DNA of 64,000 nucleotides from Lenzites betulinus (GCA_022264855.1 JABYQU010000052.1:1-64000); one strand, 5' to 3'. Shown: positions 1 to 12,549, numbered from the stretch's first letter. A program made the numbers and translations. The notes: generated by a model not told the origin, from the sequence alone.

Positions 1-3000
1 CGAAATGGATCCTGTTGGGGCCGTAGTTGAGGGGCTCTTCGTACTTGAGCCACTTCTTGAGCGATGCTCTGCGTGCGAGTGCAAAGTCGCGATCGATGTG
101 TGTGGGATTGTCAAAGGCCTCTTGTGTCTCCTCAAGTACTGCGACCTTGACAGCAGTCATGACGTCCGCGATGAATGTATCGGCTACGATGGTGGCCATG
201 ATCTTGACGCGATAGGCCACGATGTCCTCGGGAGCTCTTCCTGTGTTGAGTGCACGCGACACTGTTGAATGAATGTGGAACAAGGTGTGATATGTCTGTG
301 CAGGTGTGTAAGCGGACAGAACATGACGCCAGGTGAGGGTGTCTCTCCAACGGCATTGCCGATGGAGAGACAGTATGAACGGTGCTGACAGAGGTGTCTC
401 TCCATCGGCAGTGCCGATGGAGAGACAGTATGAATGACCGTGGTAGGGTGTCCCGCCATCGGCAATGCCGATGGAGAGACAGTAACAATGGTACAGGTGG
501 ATGTGTCCCGCCATCGGCACTGCCGATGGAGAGACACCCTACCACGGTCATTCCTGCTGTCTCTCCATCGGCAGTGCCGATGGCGGGACACACCCACCTG
601 GAGACGGAGGAGTGCATGTCGAAGGGCGTGCGCGATTGGAGGTGTTTACTTACAGTGAAGACATCGCTGCCGTAGGTGATCTCGAGTGCTCGCTTGGAAG
701 CCACGAGTGGATAGCCCGTTATCAGATGCCGTGGCCAGTCGTTCAGGCTGACTGAAGGAAGCAACCCGGTGTCGCCTCCGAGAAACAGAGCAGGGGAGAA
801 GCACGGGAATCCGTGGTCGACCACCGCGCGGCTGGGCCACAGCTTATCCATGACGCCGGTGGCGAGCACCTTCATCGCGCCAGTGTGCGCAAAGTTGATA
901 AGCCGCTCGAGGATCGCGATCATCTCCAGGTCGACGGGATTGGGCGTGGTGGTCACCGCCGGGGTCAGCGAGGGCGACACCTTGCTCCAGAACTGTTCGA
1001 GGAGCACACGCAGGGGATACGTCGTCCAGAGCATGAGATCGGGGAAAACGCCCGGCCTGAAGACCTTGCTCGTCGCCTTGATCGCGTCGAGGACGGTCGG
1101 GTGTGCGCAGGCGGAGGACAGTGGCATCATCACCTTGAGGTACAGCTGTCGCCCAGTGCAGTTGTCAGGATCGAGACGCTGCAGGTGCACAGTGTAGACG
1201 TTTTCGAATCGAAGGAACGTCTGGTCGGCGCGCTCGAGCTGCCCACACAGATCGGTGTGAGGGTTGCTGAGAGAACACGACGCGAAGAGGGCCGTCGCCG
1301 TCGCACGCGCCTTGTTGGTCTTGGCCCAGGCACCTCCAGTCGTCCCAGTGAGCACGCCGCGCTGCGCGATGTGGTGGCGGGCGGAGTGGCGCGTATAGTG
1401 TGCTATATTATTGTAGCACTGACTCTTGATGCCCTCGACCGCGGCGCTCCCTCCCTCGTGCTGCTTGAGAGAGCGCGAGATGGCGGAGATGTGGCGGCGC
1501 AAGGGGTCGATGACGCCGTTCGCCTGCCACTGGCCATGACGGGTGAAGCCCATCGGATAGAGGTGCACGGATGGCGGGTCGATCCCATCCAGCATAGCGT
1601 CGACCTCGCCTTCGTCCTGGTTGGCGGGGCCCCGGTCTCGCACAATGGCGCCGTCCTCGTCGTATGTCCAGATATTGTTGTGGTGGCTGGCTGGCGAACA
1701 GCTGCGAGACCACGCCGAGGTTCTGGAGCACAGCGCAGGGCTCGTATGGGTCGAAGTACGTGACGCTGTGGCGGGGTATGCGGCGGCCGCTGGGGCCGAA
1801 CACTTGTATTTCGCGTTCGTCTCCGTCGTGGAGTGGGTAGTTCGCAAGGTCCTCCACTACCTCGCGTGTCTCTGGATCTGCGGTGGTGTAGATCACAGGG
1901 TGGGCGTTCACGATGGTCTGCGGGTCGATGGGGTTCCAGGACTGGACAGGGACACCCTACAGCGATAGCAGTCAGTCGGCGCACACCAGACAGAGCAGGC
2001 GAAGCGTCCATGGGGGCGTGCTCACCGGTAGTGGGTCGCCAGCGCAAAGGCGACGCGGGCGAGCTTGGAGAAATCGCAGCTGCGATGCCAGAGCTCTGCG
2101 TCGTTCGCCGCTGTGGGGGGGTTGCACACATGCCGGTCCTGGCCGTATTTGAGGACGACAGCCGCAGGGACCCTGCCTTCAAGCAGCGGGTGCTTGTAAG
2201 AGGCCGGAGCCTTCGCCCACCAGGACGGGTACAGCCGCACGATGGTCTCCTGCAACGCACCAAGCTGCTCTGTTGAGAACTCCATGGGGTCGATGTCTCT
2301 GCAGCAGGCGGTGGTTTGAATGAAATGACATGCACAAACAGAGGGGGGACTTACAGGAGATCGCCGACATGCGCTGTAAACGCAGCATTGGAGGAGATGT
2401 CGGGGTAGCGGGTGCGGAGGTAGAAGTTCGTGTAGCCTGATCTGTGCATCATGTACAGCAGACATGCGATGTTGATGCGGGCGAGGAGGGGATCCATGGT
2501 CGACGGACCGGTGTCAGCAGTCATGAGCTCGACTGATGGGTACGGCTCGAGTGCTTGGCGGGGGAAGAGGGTCCACCAGACAGACTCGTTGTCGTGGGAC
2601 TGACCGATGTACAGCATCGCGCCTCGAGGGTTGAAGGCGAGGACCTTGATGTCGCCGGGGTAGGAGATGTAACGCTTCTTGAACGTCATCTTGAATGTCC
2701 AGCCTACTGGATGTTGGACGTCGGGGTCTTGCATGTTGGGAAGGACGGCGTTGAAGCCGATGTCGTTGGGGACTCGACAGTAATAGTCGAGTCGGTGCTG
2801 TGAGCGAGGGGAGATGGCTGGAGTTGAGGGGGCAAGTGAGGGGAGCTGCAATGGAGGGGCGTACCTGATACACCTGCCAGGCGATATTGTTGTCCAGGTG
2901 GGGGTAAACGAACTCGGGGTCGAGGATGAGGGTATTCTTGCGGGTCAAAAGGGCGGCGGCGGCGCGCTTGTCACCGCGGTCATGGAGATGTCGAAGGTGG

Positions 3001-3379
3001 GTGAGGTGGAGATTGTAGGCCGGCGCGTCGTGGTAGGTGTCGATATAGTGTTGGTTGGGCTGGGCTGCCTGGAGGATGGCGAGGTCGAGGATGTCTTGGT
3101 TGCCAGCGTCGTCGGCGTCGAGGGTGTCTGGGATGGCAGCGAGGTCTAGGGCGAAGGAGGGGGCGTTTGTGGCAGGAATGGGATCGTCGTCATTTGAGAA
3201 TGCATGGGAGCCCTGAGGGTGGCTATGGAAGGCATGAGTGCCATCGGAAGGGGAAGCAACGAGAGGGGGGGAGGGCGAGGGATGGAATGGGGAAAGACTT
3301 ACCCAGGATGGTGGGCGACTTGGGCGTTGTCGAGGAGATCTTGGAGGTCGAGATCGTCGTCGATGGAAGACACAGACAT
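1..3379 (-). pseudogene. L-left: large protein of unknown function, partial and frame-broken
   Basis: Reading from an ATG at 3379, exons run 3379-3303, 3222-2865, 2797-2355, 2298-2026, about 1956-654 and 295 to beyond the window edge, with GT-AG introns. It matches the plus-strand gene at 27,313-32,656 along its whole visible length: both have a 273-nt fourth exon, both carry a SARHH-(I/L)-AQ-(R/K)-G-(V/M)-LT segment, and both continue into ALERLLN-like and KWL-rich helical regions. The start is acidic (SSIDDDLDLQDLL), like the other copy. No family is recognised. The frame breaks at the exon 4/5 junction (about 1956, one G apparently missing from a G run) and again near 1690, so it is either decaying or carries sequencing indels. 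It lacks one intron present in the other copy. The last intron (653-296) is enlarged by a palindrome array. Transcription is away from P-left, which lies upstream on the same strand. Confidence 0.7.
340..590. repeat. P1 palindrome array, 5 units, inside an L-left intron
   Basis: Five palindromes of about 33 bp start at 340, 395, 449, 504 and 558. Each has an outer arm TGTCTCTCC or TGTCCCGCC, an inner arm ATCGGCA or AACGGCA, one central base, then the complementary right arm. Start-to-start distances are 54-55 bp. The spacers are about 22 bp and only partly alike. The array lies wholly inside the intron 653-296; the same intron of the paralog (30,772-30,837) is only 66 bp and has no palindrome. 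Confidence 0.9.
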
Positions 3380-4635
3380 GGAAGGAGAGTGTGGGGGGTT
3401 GAAGGAGGGAGAGAAGGAGCGCAGGAGCAAGGGAGAGAAGCAGAGAAGCAGAGAAGTGTGGGGGAGAGAAGCAGAGAAGTGCCGGGGAGAGAGGTGGGCG
3501 AAGTGCGGAAGTGCGGAGGCTGACAGATAGGGAATAAACTTTTAAGGGAATTTGAAATGGGAAGCGAGGAGAAGGCCGGAGGCTGTGTGGTGACGACGAT
3601 CAGGTGTTGGGATTTGAAATGAGACATTGAGATTACGATCTGAGATTGCGGATGGAGATGAGATTGGCTACTGAGATTTGATGGGTGGATGGATTGGGAG
3701 GACGATGATGAAATAAGTGGACTGTATTAGAGTTGGAAGAGGGCGGGGATAGTGGGCGGAGGTGGGGTGAGAAAACGAATAATGCGTACGGAGAGAGCGG
3801 AGAAGAAAGGGTGTGAGAGGGAGGTAATAGAGGGAAGTGTTTTAGTGGATGCAGAATGTGGAGGGATACAAAGTCCGGAGAAGTCCGGAGCGGAAGTCCG
3901 GAGGGGAAGTCCGGAGGGGAGGGGAACACAAACTCCGGAGGCGGAAGAAACTCCGAGTGGAGGGGATACAAAGTGCAGAGCGGAGGGATAAGGTGCGGGG
4001 AGGAGAGGTATGGACAAGGTCATCGGAGATGGGAGAGACGATAATATAATATTATATGTGATAAGAAGGAACGATGAAAGGAAGGAGAGTGGGATAAATG
4101 AGGAATGATATGATATAACATAGAAAGGCGAGAGGGAGTGGGTATAGGTGAGAGGGTGGGGACGGAGCAGGGGGAAGCACAGGAGGGGGCGCAGGGTTAG
4201 GGATAGCTATGGCTTACGATGTTAGTAAAGAGGCAGGGAGGGTGGAGCACGATATGCGGGGGTGGTGGTTAGTCTGCGTTGATGCATGCACTCAGCTTGT
4301 TGATGGGGCGGGGGCTGACGGAGGGCGTCGGTTTGACATTCACTCGCTGTGGGAGGCAATGTGGCCAGATGATGATTGACGATATATTGTTAAAGGGGGA
4401 GGTGGTATGCAAGGATATGGGAAGGCAAGGAGAACGTAAGTGAGGGGCCGAGGCCGCGCGCCCGGAGCCGACGAGGAGAAGGGTAAGTAAACGATGTACT
4501 CTAGGCTGGCTAGAAGCAGTACATGTGGGGGGCGGGGGGTAACAGTACGAGTAGAGGGACTATGCGGTGAGTCTACTGTACGCGAAGTGCGATGCGCGGG
4601 GCGCGATGCGCGGGGGGGATGCTAAGTGCGGCTAC
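3380..4635. other. Purine-rich intergenic region between L-left and P-left
   Basis: No convincing coding sequence is seen. The plus strand is strongly G/A-rich. A short imperfect tandem repeat built on AAGTCCGGAG (about four copies, roughly 3,869-3,935) is the only clear internal structure. It should contain the promoter of L-left (minus strand, start 3379) and the 3' end of P-left. Confidence 0.5.
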
Positions 4636-7600
4636 CTAATCGTAGTCCGTGGGTGCGGGGGGAGGGATACCGGGAGGGGCGGGGTGCGGGTGCGGGGAGC
4701 GGGGTCGTTGTCCTTGTCGACGTCCTTGTCGGGCCTCGCGGCTGCGGCTGCGGAGCGCTGGCGGGTCGAGCGGGAGGAGCTGGCGACGGGCTGCTGCTGG
4801 TGGCGAGCGGGGGGAGCGGGCGTGTTGCGCTTGTGGGGGGGCGAACGCTGCGATGCGGAGGCTGTGGAGTCTGTGAGTGAGTGGGTGAGTGAGTGGTGGG
4901 TGAGTGTGTGGGGGAGCGGAGGGGAAGGGAGAGGGACGTACTGGCGGTGTTGGCGCGGGGACGTTTGCGAGGGGCAGGCGGAGGCTTGGGGGTGCCGGCA
5001 GCTTGCTCCTGCGGCGTAGCGGACGGGCCAACGGAGGGACGGATGTCCTGCATGTCGGGGGCGGTGTCCTCCTCGACGATGGTCTCTGGGACGCGGGTGG
5101 TCGGGGGGAGCTCTGGGTTGGCGTCGATGTTCATGGGGTCCTCGATTGCCTGAGTGTCTGCGAAGGAAATGAGTAACGATGTAGGAAACGAGAGTGTCCC
5201 GCTAACGGCAGTGCCGATAGAGAGACACGCCTGAGGGCCCCGATCGACCTGTCTCTCGAACGGCAGTGCCGATGGAGAGACAGGCCTGCGGGCCATTTCT
5301 TGGGTGTCTCGCCAACGGCGCTGCCGATGGAGAGACAGGCCTGCGGGCCATTTCTTGGGTGTCTCTCGAACGGCAGTGCCGGCGGAGAGACAGCTGTCCT
5401 GTGCCAAAATGATGTGTACTTACCACCGATGCCGCTGCCGTTCTGCGGGGCCCATGCCTCGATATCGCGAAGCTCCTGCGACGAGAGCGGAATCGTCGTC
5501 TGCCCCGCCATTTGGGAGGTTGAGGGGAGGGCGAGCGGGCAGGGGGGCGCTGGGCCGGGGGGTACGGGGGCTGGGAGGGCGCGGGCTGCGAGGGTGCGGG
5601 CTGCGAGGGCGCGGGCTGCGAGGGTGCGGGCTGCGAGGGAGGCTCCATCTCGACGTCCTCGGTGTCGGGCGGGGGTGCGCGAGGGCGCTGGGAGAGATCC
5701 ATGAGCATGCCGCGGCGGGGGGCCGACGGAGCGGGCTCCTCGTCCTCCTCATCGTCGTGCGGAGGCCGTTGCTCGGGCGGGGGGGTCGCCGTCCGTCGGT
5801 GGGAGGAGGTGTCGTCGTCGTCGTCCTCCTCGAGAACCCTAGCGAGGTCCTCGGCGATGTCCTGCGGGTACGCGTACTGGAGGGGGTTCTTGTACCCCTC
5901 CTCCCCGAACTTGTCGACGACGAGGCTGAGATACTTCTGGTACCTGACCTCGTCGTTGTCGCGGAAGTCGGTGAGGTGCGTGTAGTGGTCGGGGTCGTCG
6001 ATGGACTCCTTGAAGGGCCGCGTGAAGTCCTTCTGGAGGTGGTTGTGGCGGAGGACGACGGGGAGGGGGCTCGCGGCGAGCAGACGCGCTTCCTGGCGCG
6101 ACGCGTTCTGGACGAGGGCCTGCAGAAGAGAGGGACAAGGACAAGTGTCAGCGTGTGCGCGAAGAGGGAATGAGAGAGCGCGGCGCGATGGGGGCGTACC
6201 TGGGTGAGGACATCGAGAGCCTCTGCGACCGGGGTGGCCAGCATGAGCCCCTCCTTGTCCGTGTTGCCGGAGATGGCCGCGCCGAAGGGGTCGTGCTGAG
6301 CGACGGAGACGGACATCACCTTGGACACGACGGCCTCGATGTCCTTGGTGTAGTTGACGATGCGGCTTTGCTGCGCGAAGAAGGTGTCGTTCGAGCCGAT
6401 GTCGCGGAAGAGGTCGTACCCGTGCCACTCGCCGTTGCGCTTGAACTCGGCGAAGTGCATTTGATCCCAGTTGGTGAACATCGTGCGCCGCTTGAGCGCG
6501 ACGAGGTCCTCGTTCGGGAACACCTGCGTGGGCGAGAGCGAGCTGTATGTCGTGAAGAACTGCAGGATCTGCTTGTGCAGCTCCTCGCCCGCGTCCGTGC
6601 CGTAGATGGGCCCGTGGACGTCGCGGATGACGTCCCACATCGCGCGCACCTGCATCGCCAGCGCGCGGTTGTTGCGGTACCCCGTGCTCCGGCCGACGTT
6701 GAAGAAGTCGTCGCTGTTCCGCATCACCAACAGCAGGTACTTCATGGTCTTCGCCATCGCCGGCTCCAGCTTGACGGCCTCCAGCGCCTCCGTGGCCTTC
6801 GCCTTGCCCTTGCCCTTGCCCTTGGGCGTCGTGTCCTCCATCGGCTCGTCGCGCTCCGGACGTAGCGGTGGTGCTGCGTCAACATCACGGTCAGCTTCTC
6901 GATGTCCATGTCCTGCGACGTCTCTCGGACCGCCGGCTGGTCCCAGTCGTCCAGGAACGGGTCGACCTCGCTCAGCCAGTCCTCGCGGTTGCGCCGCTTC
7001 TCGTTGATCGTCGCCCACTTCGCGGTCGAGAACCCGAACACATTCCGGTCCCGCCAGTTGAACGACGCCCGCGCAAGATGCCCCTGCACGTCCTGCAGCT
7101 CCGCCATCACGAAGAAGATGAACTGGGGGAGCTGCACCGTGTCGTCATGGTTAGTCCGTGTTCCACACTGCCCAGCCACGACTTACCTCGTACAGCGACA
7201 TCCTCGACGCGCTGCAGATGGACTTGTTCTTGAGCATGAGGAGGAGGCACGTCGAGTGGTCGAGGATGCCGAGATGCGTGATGAAGCGGCGCGCATCGCA
7301 GAGCGGGTCCACAATGCGCACCATCTACAAACAACAATGTGTTAGCACGTGATACTCACAGCATACATGGCATGTTTATGCAGCTGTGGGGGTGTCCCAC
7401 CAACGGCACTGCCGATGGAGAGACACCTTCATATACACTGGTCGGAGTGTCCCACCAACGGCAGTGCCGTTGGAGAGACACCATCATCAACACCAGTGGG
7501 GTGTCCCGCCAACGGCAGTGCCGTTGGTGGGACACTATGATATGGAGCCACCAGCGTGTCCCACCATCGGCAGTGCCGATGGAGAGACACTATGATATGC

Positions 7601-10341
7601 AGTCGCCGGGGTGTCCCACCATCGGCAGTGCCGATGGAGAGACACCCTCACCGACCCATCCCATCCAAAGAAGCATGAAATAGTACTCACAAACCGTACC
7701 GCGTCAGTGACCACCGCAAACGCGGCGATCATGTCCTTGATGAACGTCTGCGTAGGCAGAGGGAACCGCTCGTACGGCCCCTCCGCCCACAACGCGTTCA
7801 GCAGGTCCCACTTCACCCCCGCACCCCGCAGAGCGTCCACCTCCCGCGTATCCCCGTGCACCCCCTGCTCACGCAACTTCTCCACCTCCGCCTTCCAGTG
7901 CGCCTTCACCACGTCACGCACACGCCCCTCGTACCGCAACAGCGCGCGCGACCACTCCGTCTCCTGCCGCTGCCCCGCTGCCACAGCCTGCCCAGGGATC
8001 GCCCGGAAACTCCACGCGTTCGCCACCTCCGCCACGTAGATCTTGTCGATCGCACCCATCACCTCCCCCGTCCACACCAGGTCCACCTCCGGCTCCACCG
8101 TCATCTCCTCCATCAACGCTGACCACTTCTCCATCTGCTCAGTCCGCCACGTCCGCGAACCGAGCCCCGCGCACTCCCTCTCCAGCTCCTTCGCCGCGCC
8201 AGTGTCCCCGTTGATCCGGCAACGCCGCCACTGCAGCAGCAGGCCCATGTCCTTGTACAACGCCTTGAACGTCGCGTTCTTCGTCGCGTCCTCAGGCGTC
8301 GCGATCCACCGCATGTCCTGCAGCTTCGCCTGCACCGCCAGGATCCACAACTGTAAACGTACACACAATCCGTTAGCGTACTCAATCAATACCATGCGTT
8401 CGCGTCACTCACATGTCCAGTCCCGCCCGTCCGCGCGTCGCTGATCGCCTGCAGCTGCGTCGACTTGATCTTCTGCCCGTCCCGCAGGTACTTCACCTTC
8501 GAGATCTCCACGCAGAACTCGTACAGGTACGGGTTGTACAGCACCTTGAAGTCCCGCCCCTGGTTGTGCCGAAGCTCCGCCGCCCACAGCTTCGACATCG
8601 TCGCCTTCAGCCACTCCGTCGTCAGCACACCAGGTCGCCCCTCCCCCTCCTTCAGCAGGTGGCCCTCCAGCTGGATGCACCGCGAGAACAGCCGCTCCAC
8701 CGTCCCCTGGTGCATGTTCGGCTTGTTCTCGTTCCGCGACAGGAACTCGCCCATCACGGGCGTGAACCCCGCTGTACACACACTCTCCTCGTTAGCTCAT
8801 GTACTTTCGCGAATCGCACTCGCACTCACTCTTGATGTACACCTCCACCGCCCAGTACCCAATCACCTTCAGCTTCTCCTCCAGCTCCTTGATGTGGTCC
8901 CGACGCTTGACCTCCCGCTGGTACGCCTTCGACGTCGGCCGCTTCTCCAGGTCCGCCGGCTTCAGCGCAGCCTTCTCCTTCTCCAGCTCCTTCTCGATCT
9001 TCTTCCGGATTCGCTTCAGGGCTTCCACCCGGTGCCCCCCTCCCAGCACCTCGATCGCCGCAGTCAGCACCGCCTGGCGCCACCGCAGAATCTGGATCCG
9101 GTCCCGCGTCGACCCCTCCGGCGCGAGCGAGTCCACATGCACCCAATCCTCGTCAATGAGGATCGCGATCGGGTCCCGCATGTTGTCGATCCCGATCTCG
9201 AAGCTCTTCTCCAGCTCCTTGACGTGCGTCTCGTCGATGCTACGCCCGACGAACGTCCCCCACTTCAGCTTCAGCTGCATTCAGAATATATCATTAGCTC
9301 GTTCCGCGTTCGACAACACTGTTACTCACATGTGGGCTCAGCAGATCGATGAACCCGATCCCCAAGAACTTCTTCTTCACCTCCGCCTTCATCGCCTCCT
9401 CTTGCAGGATCTCCTGCGTCTTGATCTGCGTCACCGGCGGAATGTCCATCTGGACGACGTCGTCGTCGTCCTCTGCCATCGCCTTCGATCCGCCCGCGTC
9501 GTCCTCGTCCTCGTCCTCGTCCTCCTCGCTCTCCTGGCGCGCCTTCGACTTCGACCCGCCGCTCGCCCGCCGCACGACCTTCTTCTTGGTCGGCAGCTTG
9601 GGGATGACGTCCTCGTCCGCGGAGTCTGTCGTTCGGGTGCGTCAGTCCCCTCCTGGCTCGTTCGTCCGGCCGCGCTACCGGTACTCACCCGACGATGACG
9701 GCGGCACCGCGGCGCGCCCTTTCCCCTTCACCTTCGGACGCGGCTTCGGCGCGCCCTTCCCCTTCCCGCCCGTCTTCTCCTTCGGCTTCGGCGTCGGCTC
9801 TCCGTCGTCCTCTGTAGGCCTGGTCAGTTCCGCGGAATGCACCCACAACGACGCCCATGCATACCCTCGTCGATGGCGTCCTCGGGGAAGAGATCGACCT
9901 CCGGAGTTTGTCCGTCCTCCTCGTCGTCCTCCGCCCCATCGTCCTCCGCCCCCCACTCGCTCGCCGACAACTCGTACTCCGAGTTCTCCTCAGGCACGTA
10001 GGCGTCAGACTCACCTGCGGCCGACCCTTCCGCGTCCAGCATCGCAGCCTCCGACTGCTCCCCATCCTCCGGGTCCTCCGGATCCTCCTCCGATTCCGCG
10101 TCCTCCTCATCCTCCACAGCCACAGCTCGCTTCTTCCCCTTCGGCCGCCCGGAAACCTCCACCACCTGTCAACGGAACTTATATCAGTACCACTGCGTTC
10201 TCCGCCCACTCAACGGGTACGTACCACCCGCCCCTTCACTGCACCCACCTTGCTCTTGCTCTTCATCGCCGTCGTCTTCCGCGGACGCTCCTTGTGCGGA
10301 CTCTCCCGCCCCTTTCCCTTCGAACTCGTGGCCTTCGGCAT
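4636..10341 (-). CDS. P-left: giant protein with ParB/sulfiredoxin-like segment
   Basis: ATG at 10341; exons approximately 10341-10225, 10165-9865, 9811-9689, 9625-9330, 9274-8830, 8771-8413, 8350-7691, 7325-7197, 7131-6200, 6119-5424, 5157-4942 and a last exon ending near 4636. Phases agree from exon 1 through exon 8. Residues 1-280 are lysine-rich, then acidic (runs of E/D), suggesting a nuclear protein. From about residue 280 comes a segment resembling ParB N-terminal/sulfiredoxin folds: GRSIDETHVKELEKSF, then RDPIAILIDE, then GGGHRVEALKR, which corresponds to the ParB G-x-R-R-type motif. A long helical region follows. The C-terminal part is repetitive (four S-Q-P-A-P units). A frame change near 6,865 and another in the G-run region near 5,530-5,660 have no intron to explain them and may be homopolymer indels. 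The C-terminal frame is uncertain. Exons 9-10 match the truncated copy at 23,651-26,849. Confidence 0.65.
5194..5392. repeat. P1 palindrome array, 4 units, inside a P-left intron
   Basis: Units start at 5194, 5250, 5305 and 5360 (pitch 55-56 bp). Arms vary between TGTCCCGCT, TGTCTCTCG and TGTCTCGCC, with AACGGCA on the left and TGCCGAT on the right in most units. The array fills the intron between the exons ending at 5424 and starting at 5157. Confidence 0.85.
7393..7644. repeat. P1 palindrome array, 5 units, inside a P-left intron
   Basis: Units start at 7393, 7448, 7502, 7557 and 7612 (pitch 54-55 bp). One unit has the core AACGGCA-G-TGCCGTT and another ATCGGCA-G-TGCCGAT, so both arms have changed together and keep the dyad. 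The array occupies intron 7690-7326 and accounts for its 365-bp length; most other introns of the gene are 45-80 bp. Confidence 0.9.
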
Positions 10342-11220
10342 TGGAACGCTTTGGCGGCACAGAAGAAGGCGATGATAGTGGTGGAAGGAAGAAAGCGACG
10401 TCCGGTTCCCGTCTCGCGTAAGATTCGAAATTTTCATACACGTGTTCACCTCGCCGCCGGCCCTGCCTACTTTTTATCTTATCTATACCTGTTCCGGATC
10501 GGCCGTTTCCTAATCCAGTCTATAGCTTTAATTTACTAACATCTTTATATACCATGTCAATAAATCACGTGCACTTTATTTCGCTTCGGAATATCCAGAA
10601 CAACCTCTATTTTCCTCCGCTACATTGTTGCTTGACACAGCTGATTATTTGTGCATCACATATTTTATCACGACAGAAACACCCAATTTGCACCTCGGAA
10701 GGGTGTCCCGCCATCGGCACTGCCGATGCCGGGACACTACATTATTGGCTTGTTCACCTGTCTCTGCATCGGCACTGCCGATGGCGGGACACCTCCGCCC
10801 CTCCGCCCTGCACATGGCCCGCCCTACACATTGCCCTGCTCATTGCCCGCCCTCCGCCCCTCCGCCCCTCCGCCCTGCGCATTGCCCGCCCTCCACGGTC
10901 ATCCTCAGGACTTCCTCCGCGGCATTCCCTAATTATCCCCGCGGCATTCTCTATTTATCCCCGTCCTCATCTCCTCCCGCAACATCGACCCTGCCTCATA
11001 GAAACCACGCACTCATCTAGCTCGTCGCCCTCGCTTCCTCGCCGTCTCCGTCTCCCCCGCCCTCCCGTACACTCCTTCCGACTGCTCCCAATTCAGCAAT
11101 CCTCTATCCTCTTCATCCTCCTCCCTCGGTCTCCAACGCGTCCCTGCAGCCCTTCCCCCCGCCTTTTAATGCATCGCATCTCCTCTCCCCCGGCTTCTCC
11201 CCATTCTCCACCTCATCATC
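10342..11220. promoter_or_regulatory. Divergent intergenic region between P-left and BAH-PHD1-A, with two P1 palindromes
   Basis: This segment separates divergently transcribed genes (P-left minus from 10341, BAH-PHD1-A plus from 11221), so it should hold both promoters. Two P1 palindromes start at 10704 and 10759, again 55 bp apart. The right part (about 10,795-11,160) is C-rich low-complexity sequence with repeated CCGCCCT-like words; long open frames there reflect composition, not coding. About 10,490-10,680 is comparatively AT-rich. Confidence 0.5.
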
Positions 11221-12549
11221 ATGTCCGCCCACTCATCCCCTTCCCCCACTCTCTCATCCCGCACAGCCTGCCCCCCGGACCCCCTCGCCGCACCACCCGC
11301 CTTTGCCTCCCCGCCCCTCCTCAACTTCCCTCTCTTCAACTTCGCGTCCATCCCGTCCTTCATAAACCCGTACTTCGCTCCAGGAAACCGCCTCGACCCT
11401 CCGCCCCGTACGTCCCCACACTCGCACTCTCCTCTCGCAACTCCACTCTCCTCTCGCCGCACGCCTCATATACTCATCTCCACTCTCCTCCCACAGCTCC
11501 CACCCCACGCGGCTCCTTCGTCCCACAGCTCCTCCGCGGCGCCGTGTACGCACCTCCTCCAGCCTCACCCTGCCCTCATAAACTAACCGTCCCCCTCATT
11601 TATCAGCTTCACCACAGATCTCGCCATCGTCTTCGTCGTCGACTACCAGCAAGACTCCGACTCCAACACCGTATGTCTCCTTCCTCCCTATTCCTATTCC
11701 TCATCTCACATCCCCTACAGGTCCTCGCTTTCGCCTACCCCTGCATCTTCACCCAGGACTTCCTCACCAGCTACACCCCAGAGCAGCTCCCCTCGGACGT
11801 CCACAACCCTCGTCCACAACGAGCTCCTCATCACATACCCGCCCTCCCTCATCCCCGTATCACACTTCACCTCCCAGATCACAGTAAACCTCATGGACGA
11901 CTCCTCCATCTCCCTCCAGCCCACAGACGGCTCCGCGCCCCTCGTCCGTCTCAACCACTTCTACCACCTCAACAAGGCCGGCCTCCACCCCGACCTCCCT
12001 CACAGCCACTGGGGCACCGCCTCCGTACGTCCACTCACATCCGCGCTCCACTTGCCCTTGCCCTTTCTCACCACTCTCACACAGTTCTACACCTCCCCCT
12101 TCTGCAACGAGACTTGCGCACACGAAAACATCTACCACCCCGCCACAGACATCGCCCGCTTCTGCTATTTCTGCAGCCAGTGGTTCCACATCACCTGCCT
12201 CTCCCCCATCCCCGTCTCCGCCGTAAACCGCCTCCTCTGCCACCAGCTCCGTTGGAGGCCCCAAAACTGGCCCAGCCCCTCCCAGGACGACCTCATCTGG
12301 TGGACACTCGTCACCTGCCCCATCCAGCGCGCTCCCCTCATCGACAGCAACGGCCACCGCTACCCCTACTCCTTCGAGGCATACTTATATTTCATCCACT
12401 CCTTCCACTTCTACAACGACTGCTCGCCCCCTCCCGCCATGCACCAGTGGCTCGCCCTCGTCCGCTTCCCCCCCGTACCCGTCCATATCCTCCAGTACGC
12501 CCCCTACGCCGTCCGCTACCGCTGCTCTACGTGCTTCGCATGCATCTGA
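11221..12549 (+). pseudogene. BAH-PHD1-A: BAH plus PHD-like zinc-finger protein, one frame break
   Basis: Exons 11221-11407, 11497-11545, 11607-11670, 11721-12024 and 12085-12549 join by GT-AG introns with matching phases, apart from one 2-nt deficit in exon 4 near 11,812 relative to the other two copies; that deficit breaks the frame. Exons 3-4 resemble a BAH domain (FVVDYQ, then NELLI followed by a leucine/proline-rich strand). Exon 5 holds C-x3-C ... C-x2-C ... WFH-x2-C, a PHD/RING-like zinc-binding pattern, and ends in a second C-x2-C-x2-C cluster (YRCSTCFACI). BAH-PHD proteins read histone marks; that role is inferred from the family. The gene converges on BAH-PHD2-A. The ATG at 11221 is the first that opens the spliced frame. 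Confidence 0.55.

Noticed and set aside
340..591. CRISPR array (palindromic repeats with regular spacers)
   Set aside because: The geometry is CRISPR-like, but the window is eukaryotic, the arrays lie in introns, spacers within an array are often similar, repeats vary, and there are no cas genes.
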